From positions 372,001 through 436,000 of the forward strand of contig JAPDFW010000033.1 of NCBI GenBank assembly GCA_028826165.1: a DNA stretch of 64,000 nt, given 5' to 3'. A program made the translations under genes and the position numbers. Source of the stretch: Anaeramoeba ignava (taxonomy: Eukaryota > Metamonada > Anaeramoebidae). Below the pieces are notes generated by a model that was not told where the DNA came from, searched no databases, and saw only the letters and a program-made list of their open reading frames with translations. This document shows, in pieces, positions 1 through 9,989 of the stretch (within the stretch, counting starts at the first letter, position 1; the number at the start of each line of letters is the position of its first letter).

Positions 1-3000
1 TTGGATTAATTTTTTCTAAATTTCTTCTTTTTTTTTTCTTTTTAACTCTTTCAAATTTGGGTTTTGGTTTTCCTCTACAAAAATTTGATATTGCCCAAAC
101 TGCATTTCGAAGAAGGGATAATGATTGTTGATTGTTGAAAAAACCTGTTATATTCTCAACTAAATCAAAATTTAAGATATAATCTCTATGTTCACTAGAA
201 TCTCCAGCGATATTACCAAGAGCCCAGATGGACTTAATAATATAAATATTTTTATTTTTAATATTTTGAATATTTTGGATATTTTGAATATTTTTAATAT
301 TTTGAATATTTTGGATATTTTGAATATTTTGGATATTTTGAATATTTTGGATATTTTGGATATTTTGAATATTTTTAATATTTTTAATTTAATTTAATAT
401 TTTGAATATTTTGGATATTTTGGATATTTTGGATATTTTAATATTTTGGATATAATTTAATATTTTGGATATTTTGGATATTTTGGATATTTTTGAATAT
501 TTTTAATTTAATTTAATATTTTGGATATTTTGAATTTAATTTAATATTTTGGATATTTTAATATTTTTAATATTTTGAATTTAATTTAATATTTTGAATA
601 TTTTGATATTTTTAATATCTTTAATTTAATTTAATATTTTGAATATTTTGGATATTTTTGATATTTTGGATATTTTTGATTTAATATTTTTAATATAAAT
701 ATATATTTCCTACTTGCTCTCTAACATTTGCATCAGGAGATTTTAAAAGTTTGATAAAATAAGGAACAGCTCCTGATTCAATAACTATACGAGTTTGTTC
801 TGAATTTCCACTTGCAACATTAGTTAAAGCCCATGCAGCTTCAAACTAAAAAAAAATTTATTTAAAAAAAATGTTATTAATTTATCTTCTTTTTAATTTA
901 AATAAAATACTTGAATATCAGGATGATCATCTAATGAAAGAAATTCAACAAGACGAGAAACAACACCAGATTCAATAATAGCTTGAATTGGAGGATTTGT
1001 TTCCATAGAAAGCATTCTACGAATTTTTGTTGTTGAATCCAAACATTCTTTTATATCTGAAGAATAAATTTTCATAATTATATCAGGAAGTTCTGCAATC
1101 TTTAAAGAATTTTAATTTTAATTTTAATTTTAATTTTAATTTTAATTTTAATTTTAATTTTAATTTTAATTTTAATTTAAATTTTAATTTTAATTTTAAT
1201 TTTAATTTTAATTTTAATTTTAATTTTAATTTTAATTTTAATTTTAATTTTGATTTTAATTTTGATTTTAATTTTAATTTTAATTTTAATTTTAATTTTA
1301 ATTTTAATTTTAATTTTAATTTTAATATTAATTTTAATTTTAATTTTAATTTTAATTTTAATTTTAATTTTATAAATGAATTTTAATTTTAATTTTAAAT
1401 TTTAATTTTAATTTTAATTTTAATTTCAAAATTAATTTTAATTACTTGTGTTTGTATAAATGCTATATTTTCTGGATTTTCAAAAGTTGTTTTCTTTTGA
1501 CTTGGAGCAAGTTCAGTATTCTTTGTTTTTTCTATAATTTCCTCAATATCTTTATCTACATCTTCATCCATATTATCACCAGTTTGAATAAATTCAATAT
1601 CAGAATATTGATCTTGTTCAGTTTGGAAAGTATTATCTTCTTGCATTGGCTCTTCATCTCTGATAAACTCAATATCATCTCTTTCTTCATCACGAATTAT
1701 AAAATACATTTCTCCAACTCGTAAATTTTTAAAAACACCATCTTCAGGTACTTCAATTTCATTCTTTGCTGATTCTAAAAATTCAATTGGAGAAACATTA
1801 AAATCTATTTCAAGTGCTTCAACAGTTACTTCATTAATTGGATATTGTTTTATATCTAAAGTTCCTTTGATACAAATTGAGACTTCAGCTAAATATTTAT
1901 TAATTTATTTATTTATTAAATTATTTATTAATTTATTTATTAATTTATTTATTAATTTATTTATTAATTTATTTATTAATTTATTTATTAATTTATTTAT
2001 TAATTTATTTATTAATTTATTTATTAATTTATTTATTAATTTATTTATTAATTTATTTATTAATTTATTTATTAATTTGTTTATTAATTTATTTATTAAT
2101 TTATTTATTAATTTATTTATTAATTTATTTATTAATTTATTTATTAATTTATTTATTAATTTATTAAATTATTTATAAATTTATTTATTAATTTATTTAT
2201 TAATTTATTTATTAATTTATTTATTAAATTATTTGTTTTATTAATTTGTTTATTAATTTATTTATTAATTTATTTATTAATTTATTTATTAATTTATTTA
2301 TTAAATTATTTATTAATTTATTTTATAAAATTATTTATTAAAATTATTTATTAAATTATTTATTAAATTATTTATTAATTTATTTATTAATTTATTTATT
2401 TATTAATTTATTTATTAATTTATTTATTAATTTATTTTATTAATTTATTAATTTATTTATTAATTTATTAATTTATTTATTAAATTATTTATTAATTTAT
2501 TTATTAATTTATTTATTAATTTATTTTATAAATTTATTTATTAATTTATTTATTAATTTTATTTATTTAATTTATTTATTAATTTATTTAATTTATTTAT
2601 TAATTTATTTATTAATTTATTTATTAATTTATTTATTAATTTTATTTATTAATTTATTTATTAAATTATTTATTAAATTATTTATTAAATTATTTATTAA
2701 ATTATTTATTAAATTATTTATTAAATATATTTATTAATTTATTTATTAATTTATTTATTTATTAATTATTTTATTAATTTATTTATAATTTATTTTATTA
2801 ATTTTATTAATTTATTTATTAATTTATTAATTTATTTATTAATTTATTTATTAATTTATTTATTAATTTATTTATTAATTTATTTATTAATTTATTTATT
2901 TATTTATTAATTTATTTATTAATTTATTTATTAATTTATTTATTTATTTTTATTATTAAATTATTTATTAAATTATTTATTAATTTATTTATTAATTTAT

Positions 3001-3322
3001 TTATTAATTTATTTATTAATTATATTTATTAATTTATTTATTAATTTATTTATTAATTTATTTTGTTTTTTTTTGCTCTCTTTGTTTATATTATTTATTT
3101 TGTTTTGTTTTGCTCTTTTTATTTTAAAAAAAATTTTTTTTACACATTTAAAATTCTTTTTTAAAAATAGAAATAATAAGAAATAAGAAATAAGAAATAG
3201 AAATGAATTGGAAATGAAAAATGAAATGAAGAAAAAGTGAAAAAAATTTTTGTTTTTTATAATTTTTCTTTTTTTTTTAATTGAAATTTTTTTTGGTTTT
3301 TTGATAATTAACAATTTTCCAT
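1..3322 (-). CDS. Importin-alpha-like nuclear transport adaptor (3' end outside window)
   Basis: Armadillo-repeat protein of the karyopherin-alpha family, which carries NLS cargo into the nucleus with importin beta. Exons read on the minus strand: 3322-3313 (inferred start), 1888-1446, 1099-911, 845-714 and 232 to the window edge; all phases agree. The ARM part is clear: [20 protein letters not shown], then [17 protein letters not shown] and [18 protein letters not shown], the standard W-A-L-x-N signatures, ending near CRGKPKPKF. The N-terminal exon is odd: instead of the basic importin-beta-binding (IBB) domain it is strongly acidic, with DIEFI repeated and runs of D/E. The first exon (ATG GAA AAT T) is the weakest part; it is the ATG that gives the right phase, and it has a GTTAAT donor. 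The exon from 232 stays open to position 1 through a K/R-rich stretch. Confidence 0.8.
233..713 (-). repeat. Importin-alpha intron 4, 9-bp TATTTTGGA/TATTTTGAA repeat
   Basis: About 450 bp; on the sense strand AATATCCAAAATATTCAAAA, free of AG. Confidence 0.88.
912..1445 (-). repeat. Importin-alpha intron 2 with AATTTT array
   Basis: The repeat itself spans about 1107-1440 (intron 2), over 45 copies of AATTTT; exon 3 (911-1099) lies within the range given. Confidence 0.8.
1889..3312 (-). repeat. Importin-alpha intron 1, 12-bp TTTATTAATTTA array
   Basis: 1890-3062 is a nearly perfect 12-bp array; 3063-3312 is unique A/T-rich sequence. No sense AG in the array. Confidence 0.85.
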
Positions 3323-3495
3323 TTCCAACAAAAAAGCAAAACAACAAAAATTTTGTTTTATTTTTAAAAGAAAAATTTTAAATTTTGTTTAATCAATATT
3401 TTTTTTTTGTTAAAAAAAAATTCCTCATTGAAATAAATATTTCTTGATTTTTTGAGGAAAAAAAAAAGAAGAACAAAAACAAAAATTCATTTGTT

Positions 3496-6400
3496 TTAAA
3501 CTTGATTATTTGCGTCTGGAATTTCTTCATATGCTTGAGCTAAAGGAACTGCAAGATTAATTGAAGTTAATGTTAATTGATTGACTAATTAAAATTAAAA
3601 ATTTAAATTAAAATTAAAATTAAAATTAAAATTAAAATTAAAAATTTAAATTAAAATTAAAATTAAAATTAAAATTAAAATTAAAATTAAAATTAAAATT
3701 AAAATTAATTTACAGTTTTGGGTTTTTGGAGGAGGAACAAATAACACTAAAAGAATAACACTGAAAGGAAAAATCTCAAATAAAATATAATAGAACATTA
3801 ATAAAATAGAGAGCTGAAATGTTGACATTTTAGTATTTGAAGTATTAATTAAAACCAAAGCAATAATTCTCAAAAAATAACAAATTGTACAAATCAAAAG
3901 TACTCTAAATATTTTTTGGATTGCTTGATGATTTTGTGAAGAAATTTGCCTCTTAAAAGATTTTTGTAACCGAATTGAGTATATGAATAGTGATAAAGCT
4001 ACAACAGCATACATTGATGCTAAAAAGAAATTATGTGGATCTTTTTTTGTTGCAATAAGAGATATATGTATTCCATAAAGTAATACGTTTGCGGTAATAA
4101 ATATAATAATAATTTTTCGATAATTTTTCTTTAATGCAACTGGTGAAAAATTTTTTGTACGTGAATAAATTTGTGCTCTTTTTGTATTTTAAATTGAATA
4201 TTGAATTGAATATTGAATTGAATTGAATTGAATATTGAATTGAATTGAATATTGAATTGAATATTAAATTGAATATTAAATTAAATTTTAAATTAAATAT
4301 TAAATTAAATTGAATATTAAATTGAATATTGGATATTAAATATTGAATTGAATATTAAATTGAATATTGAATAATGAATTGAATATTGAATTGAATAATG
4401 AATTGAATATTGAATTGAATATTGAATTGAATATTGAATTGAATATTGAATATTGAATTAAATATTGAATAATGAATTGAATATTGAATTGAATAATGAA
4501 TTGAATATTGAATTGAATATTGAATTGAATATTAAATTGAATATTAAATAATGAATTGGAATTGAATATTAAATTAAATATTGAATTGAATATTAAATTG
4601 AATATTGAATTGAATATTAAATTGAATATTGAATATTGAATTAAATTGAATATTAAATTGGATATTGAATATTGAATTAAATATTGAATTGAATTGAATA
4701 TTGAATTGAATTGAATATTGAAGTGAATATTGAATTGAATATTAAATTAAATATTGAATTGAATATTAAATTGAATATTGAATATTGAATTAAATTGAAT
4801 ATTAAATTGGATATTGAATATTGAATTAAATATTGAATTGAATTGAATATTGAAGTGAATTGAATATTGAATTGAATATTGAATATTGAATTGAATATTG
4901 AATATTGAATTGAATATTGAATATTGAATATTGAATATTGAATTAAATTGAATATTAAATTAAATTGAATATTGAATATTTGAATTAAATATTAAATTGA
5001 ATATTAAATTCAAAATTGAATAACGAATATTGAATATTGGAATAAGAATCGATATTGGAATCAAATCGAATATTGAATTGAATGAATATTGAATATGAAT
5101 TGAGTATTGAAATAAAAATTAAAAATGAATATTGAATGAAATTGGAATATTGATAAAAATTGGGTGAATAAATATTGAATATTGGAATATGAAATATTAA
5201 AATTAAAATTGAATATTGAATATTGAAAGTATTGTTGGAAATTGAATAAGTGAAAAATTGAATGAATGTATTGAATATTGATTGAAATCGAGTATTGAAT
5301 AAATACAAAAATTGAATATTGAATGAATACCATAAATTGAATATTAAAATTGAATATTTGAAATATTGATTAAATATTAAATTGAATATTGAATCGAATA
5401 TTGAATATTTAAATTGAATATTGAATAATAAATTAAATTGAATATTGAATATTGAATTAAATATTAAAATTGGATATTAAATATTGAATATTGAATAAAG
5501 AATCAAATGGAAAATTGAATACGGAATTGAATTGAGCGAATTGAATATTGAATATTGAATAAAAATGGAATATTGAAATTGAAATATATGGAATTGAAAT
5601 TGAAATTTTGAAATTGGAATTGGAATGAATATTAAATTTGGAATGAAAAAGGTGAATTGAATATTGAATATTAAATTGAATATTGAATAATTAAATTCAA
5701 ATTGAATAAAAATTGAAATCAAATATTGAATCGAATTGAATAAATGGAATTAAAAATTGAATAATTCGAAATCGAATGAATATTGAATCGAATTGAATAT
5801 TGAATATTGAATATTAAATAAATTGAATATTGAATATTGAATATTGAATTGAATATGAATATTGAATATTAATATTGAATATTGAATTGGATATTGAATT
5901 GGATATTGAATTGGATATTGAATTGAATATTGAATTAAATATTGAATTGAATTGAATATTGAATATTGAATAATGAATTGAATATTAAATATTGAATTAA
6001 ATATTGAATTGAATTGAATATTGAATTGAATTGAATATTGAATTGAATTGAATATTGAATTGAATTGAATATTGAATTGAATTGAATATTAAATTGAATA
6101 TTAAATTGAATATTAAATAATGAATTGAAATTTTTGGAAAATTTACAGTGTAAAAATTAATAAAAGAAAAGCTGATAAAAAAAATTCAGCAAATACAGCA
6201 CCTGCAATATTTGTTTTATCAGCGTGATTAAGGAAATAATTCGTAAAAACAGCTGCAATAAAATTAACTGATGAACGACCTAATGTTCCAATAATAACCA
6301 AAGAAAAAAAAATCTAAAAAACAAAAACAAAAAGAAAAAGAAAAAGCAAAAAAAAAATTTTTTAATATAAAAATAAAATAAAAAATAAGTTTTGTTTGAA

Positions 6401-6554
6401 TTTTCTTGTTTGAAATAGAAAAGTTTTTAATTACTTTTTGATGATAAAGCTCTTTTGTGCGTTGAAATAATGTAATTAATCTCCAAATTGTCAAAAAACA
6501 CAAAATTACATAAAAAGAAAATAAAACTGAATAACAAGGAGTTGCAGAAGTCAT
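3496..6554 (-). CDS. THH1/TOM1/TOM3-domain multi-pass membrane protein
   Basis: Four exons: 6554-6435, 6313-6147, 4177-3714 and 3584-3496, giving 279 aa with consistent phases (2 at the second junction, 1 at the third). The protein is almost all hydrophobic segments with short basic loops, about seven membrane spans. The segment YYILFEIFPFSVILLVLFVP followed by PPK is typical of the last spans of the THH1/TOM1/TOM3 family, and the start MTSATPCYSVLFSFYVILCF is a membrane segment. In plants this family is known from tonoplast proteins; its biochemical role is unclear, and some members resemble seven-TM receptors. Intron 2 is a 2 kb satellite. The family call rests on the C-terminal motif and topology, so a related 7TM family cannot be excluded. 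Confidence 0.65.
3589..3713 (-). repeat. THH1/TOM1-like intron 3, AAATTA hexamer array
   Basis: About 120 bp of AAAATT hexamers between donor GTAAAT and acceptor AATTAG. Confidence 0.85.
4178..6146 (-). repeat. THH1/TOM1-like intron 2, 12-bp AATTGAATATTG satellite
   Basis: About 1.95 kb. Very regular at both ends; the middle (about 5000-5780) is diverged. No sense-strand AG found over the whole tract although the other strand has many. Confidence 0.92.
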
Positions 6555-6844
6555 TTCAAAAAAAAAAATTAAATTCAAATTTAAAATTTAAAATTAAAAT
6601 TTAAAATTCAAAATTAAAAAAATTGAAAGAGAAAAAAATGATTAAAAAAAAAACCAAAAAAAAATATTTTTTTTCTTTTTCTTCTTTTTAAAGATTTTTA
6701 TTTATTTTGATAAGTTATTTCCAATTTCCATTTTTGAGAAAATTTGATCAAATAAAAATCAAATCAAAATTTAATTGAAAAAATTTTAAATGAAAAATTC
6801 TAATTGTTAATAAATTGATTGATTGATTTATTTTATTTTTAAAT
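6555..6844. other. Intergenic region between J protein and THH1/TOM1-like gene
   Basis: 290 bp of unique A/T-rich sequence with TTTTTTTCTTTTTCTTC; promoter of the minus-strand TOM1-like gene expected at its left end in minus orientation. Nothing else seen. Confidence 0.4.
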
Positions 6845-7465
6845 TTAGTATTTTGATTTTCTTCCTGATTTTGCTTCTTTTTTATATTGATAAATTTGAT
6901 TGATTAATGAATAAGCATCAGATATTTTTAGCCATCGTTTTTCACAATTAGAATCACAATTTTGAATTTTATCAGGATGATATTTTAAAGCTAATTTTTT
7001 ATAATGTTTTGATATTTCTTCTTGAGTATAATCACCATATTCCAAACCAAGAATTTTGTATTGCTCTTCAATATTCAATTCTTTAGGATCAAAAACATCT
7101 GCTTTCATTCTTAAAAATATAACAAAAATAAGAAAAAGAAGGAATAATAAGAATTTCCAATTGAGAAAACTTTTAAGAATAAAACGAATAAATGGGAAGA
7201 AAGAAATATTTAGTTTTTCATTTTCAAAATCATCTTCTGAATCAATTTCTGAATCAATTTCTGAATCATTTTGTGAATCAATTTCTGAATCATTTTGTGA
7301 ATTATCTTTTGAATCATTTTTTAAATTATCTTTTGAATCAATTTTTGAATTATTTTGTGAATTATCTTTTGAATCATTTTGTGAATTATTTTGTGAAGAT
7401 GGAGTTATTTTTCTGTTTTTAAGTTGAGATTTATTGAGAATTATATCAAATGAATCATTTTCCAA
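6845..7465 (-). CDS. Membrane-anchored J-domain (DnaJ/HSP40) co-chaperone, N-terminus uncertain
   Basis: The C-terminal about 75 residues form a J domain: YKILGL start, KHYKKLALKYHPDK with the HPD tripeptide that stimulates Hsp70 ATPase, and LKISDAYSLI. A single membrane segment (WKFLLFLLFLIFVIFL) precedes it directly, so the J domain sits at a membrane, possibly the ER as in Sec63-type proteins. The N-terminal part is a hydrophilic low-complexity tract of N, S, D, E and K (units such as NDSKDNSQ). No ATG opens this frame: the frame stays open upstream through a 12-bp repeat up to an ATG at 7843, but five 11-bp units break it (see findings). The coordinates give the frame-intact part only. 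Transcripts would settle the start. Confidence 0.75.
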   Translation of the reverse strand: MENDSFDIILNKSQLKNRKITPSSQNNSQNDSKDNSQNNSKIDSKDNLKNDSKDNSQNDSEIDSQNDSEIDSEIDSEDDFENEKLNISFFPFIRFILKSFLNWKFLLFLLFLIFVIFLRMKADVFDPKELNIEEQYKILGLEYGDYTQEEISKHYKKLALKYHPDKIQNCDSNCEKRWLKISDAYSLINQIYQYKKEAKSGRKSKY

Positions 7466-7843
7466 ATTATCTTTTAAATTATCTTTTGAATTATTTTTAA
7501 ATTATCTTTTAAATTATTTTTTAAATTATTTTTTAAATTATCTTTTAAATTATCTTTAAATTATCTTTTAAATTATCTTTTGAATCATCTTTTAAATTAT
7601 CTTTTAAATTATTTTTTAAATTATTTTCCAAATTATCTTCCAAATTATTTTTTAAATTATCTTTTAAATTATCTTTTAAATTATCTTTTAAATTATCTTT
7701 TAAATTATTTTTTGAATTATTTTTTGAATTATTTTTAAATTATTTTTTGAATTATTTTTTGAATTATTTTTTAAATTATTTTTGAATTATTTTTTGAATT
7801 ATTTTTAAATTATTTTTTAAATTATTTTTTGAATTATTTTGCA
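7466..7843 (-). repeat. 12-bp coding-type repeat upstream of the J protein
   Basis: About 30 copies of a 12-bp unit (AAAGATAATTTA in the gene's sense) that in one frame encodes K-D-N-L/S type residues like the J protein's N-terminus. Five units are 11 bp long, so an ATG at 7843 cannot read through. No GT occurs on the sense strand, so no intron can remove them. Confidence 0.7.
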
Positions 7844-7919
7844 TTTATTCTTTATTAAAAAAAAATGAAAAAAAAAATGAAAAAAGATTTTTTAAATTTT
7901 TCATTTTTTTTTTTATTTT

Positions 7920-8408
7920 ATGGTTAAATTTGCATTACTATTAAGTTTAGAATTACAAAAACTAACAAAATTCTGTGCGAAATCAAACAAAATCTGGCAT
8001 TTAAAATATACCTGTACACATTGTGGAGAAAAAACGAAGAATTTTGTAACAATAAATCCAGAAGATCAAATAAAAGTACCAAAAAGTCGAGGAATTGCAA
8101 ATTATCATTCCAGATGCAAATTTTGCAAAAGAGACTTAACAATCATTGTTTTGGAACCTACAGAAGATAAGCCAGTTTATATTTATGAAGAACATCATGA
8201 GGAATTCACAAAAATTGCTGTTTTTGAATGTCGTGGACTTGAACTTACTGATTTCGATCCAAAAGGTGATTTTGTTGCTATTTCAACTGAAAATGGAAAT
8301 TCTTTTGATATCGATTTTTCTGATGGTGATTTTTGTGATTTTGATGAGGATTCAAAAGCTCTTGTTTCTGTTGCAAATTTGAAATATAAATTTGATACAG
8401 TCAAATGA
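7920..8408 (+). CDS. CZIB: CXXC-motif zinc-binding protein (DUF866/CZIB)
   Basis: Intronless, 162 aa, the usual length for this family (human C1orf123/CZIB is about 160 aa). Two CXXC pairs bind zinc: YTCTHCGEKT near residue 33-36 and RCKFCKRD near residue 67-70. The C-terminal part has the family's conserved FECRGLELTDFDPKGDF segment and an acidic FDIDFSDGDFCDFDEDS stretch. It is a small cytosolic eukaryotic protein of unknown molecular role, proposed to be a metallochaperone-linked zinc protein. The ATG follows a T-rich leader with TTTTTCATTTTT. The J-protein gene starts divergently within about 75-450 bp, so the two probably share a promoter. Confidence 0.93.
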   Translation: MVKFALLLSLELQKLTKFCAKSNKIWHLKYTCTHCGEKTKNFVTINPEDQIKVPKSRGIANYHSRCKFCKRDLTIIVLEPTEDKPVYIYEEHHEEFTKIAVFECRGLELTDFDPKGDFVAISTENGNSFDIDFSDGDFCDFDEDSKALVSVANLKYKFDTVK

Positions 8409-8465
8409 TTTTTCTTTTCAATTTAATTTTTGATTTTAAAATAAAAATTAATTTTTCATCCAAAT

Positions 8466-9655
8466 CTTGAATATTAAATATTAAATTTAATATTGAATAT
8501 TGAATTGAATATTGAATATTGAATATTGAATATTTAATATTGAATATTGAATATTTAATATTGAATATTTAATATTGAATTGAATATTAAATTGAATATT
8601 GAATATTGAATTGAATTGAATATTGAATTAAATTGAATATTGAATTGAATTGAATTGAATTAAATTGAATTGAATATTAAATATTAAATTGAATATTGAA
8701 TTGAATATTGAATATTGAATTAAATATTGAATTAAATATTGAATTAAATATTGAATTAAATATTGAATATTGAATATTGAATATTGAATAATGAATATTG
8801 AATAAAATTGAATATTGAAATTGAATTGAATTGAATTGAATATTGAAATTGAATTGAATATTGAAATTAAATGAATATTGAAGAATTGAATATTGAATTG
8901 AATATTAAATCGAAATATTTAAATTGAATCGAATATTAAAATGAATATTGAATTGAATATTTGAATATTGAAATTGAATATTAAATATTGAATATTGAAT
9001 TGAATATCAAATAGTGAATATTGAAAATTAAATTGAATATAAAATAAATATTAAATGGCCGAATTGAATATTAAATATTGAATTGAATAAATATTGAATA
9101 AATATTAAATTGAAATTAAATATTAAAATTAAATATGAATTGAATATTAAATATTAAAATTAAATTGAATATTAAATTGAATATTGAATATTGAATTGAA
9201 TTGAATATTGAATTGAATGAATATTGAATCGAATATTGAATATTGAATTGAATATTAAATTGAATATTAAATTAAATATTGAATTGAATTGAATATTGAA
9301 TTGAATATTGAATATTGAATTGAATATTGAATATTGAATTGAATATTAAATTGAATTGAATATTGAATATTGAATTGAATATTGAATATTAAATATTGAA
9401 TATTGAATTGAATATTGAATATTAAATATTGAATATTGAATTGAATATTGAATATTAAATATTGAATATTGAATTGAATTGAATTGAATTGAATATTAAA
9501 TTGAATATTGAATTGAATATTGAATTGAATATTGAATTGAATATTAAATTAAATATTGAATTGAATATTGAATTAAATTGAATATTGAATTGAATTGAAT
9601 TGAATATTGAATTGAATTGAATATTAAATATTGAATATTGAATTAAATATTAATG
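8466..9655. repeat. Intergenic satellite, TTGAATA-type
   Basis: About 1.2 kb built from GAATATT, GAATTGAAT and AAATATT blocks, mostly with 12-bp periodicity. It lies between the CZIB and G-alpha genes and resembles the intronic satellite at 4185-6135, but here AG dinucleotides occur (for example near 8882 and 9014). Confidence 0.85.
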
Positions 9656-9989
9656 AAGGAATAATCAAATTTTGAATTTTGCTTTATTTTTGTTTTTTTT
9701 TTTTTGAGATAAAAAAAATTTTTTTCAATTATTAAATTATTTGCCATAGATAAAAAAGAAATAAAAAAGAAAAAGAAAAAAAATATCACAATAAAAAGAT
9801 TTTAAGCCGGCAAAATAAATCATTTTTTTTTTCGATTTTTAATTATTCCTTTTTTCTTTTTTTCTTTTTTTTTTTTCAATTTTCTTTTCAATTATTCTTT
9901 TCCTTCATTTAATTTGCACATTTATTTTTTATAATTATTTGCATTAATTTTGTTTTAATTTTGTTTGAATTTTACACTTGATTTAAATT
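9656..9989 (+). promoter_or_regulatory. Upstream region of the G-alpha gene
   Basis: Non-satellite sequence of T and A runs with one GC-richer spot (AAGCCGGCAAAATAAATC near 9804) and TTTTTTCTTTTTTTC tracts before the ATG. Probably the promoter and 5' leader; no defined binding site recognised. Confidence 0.35.

Noticed and set aside
16-46. A 31-bp intron at the 3' side of the importin-alpha fragment
   Set aside because: GT and AG ends exist and the frame would fit, but the sequence is open without splicing and 31 bp is shorter than any other intron here.
1867-2178. INLF-repeat frame on the plus strand
   Set aside because: It lies in the 12-bp satellite of importin-alpha intron 1 and begins inside an exon of the opposite strand.
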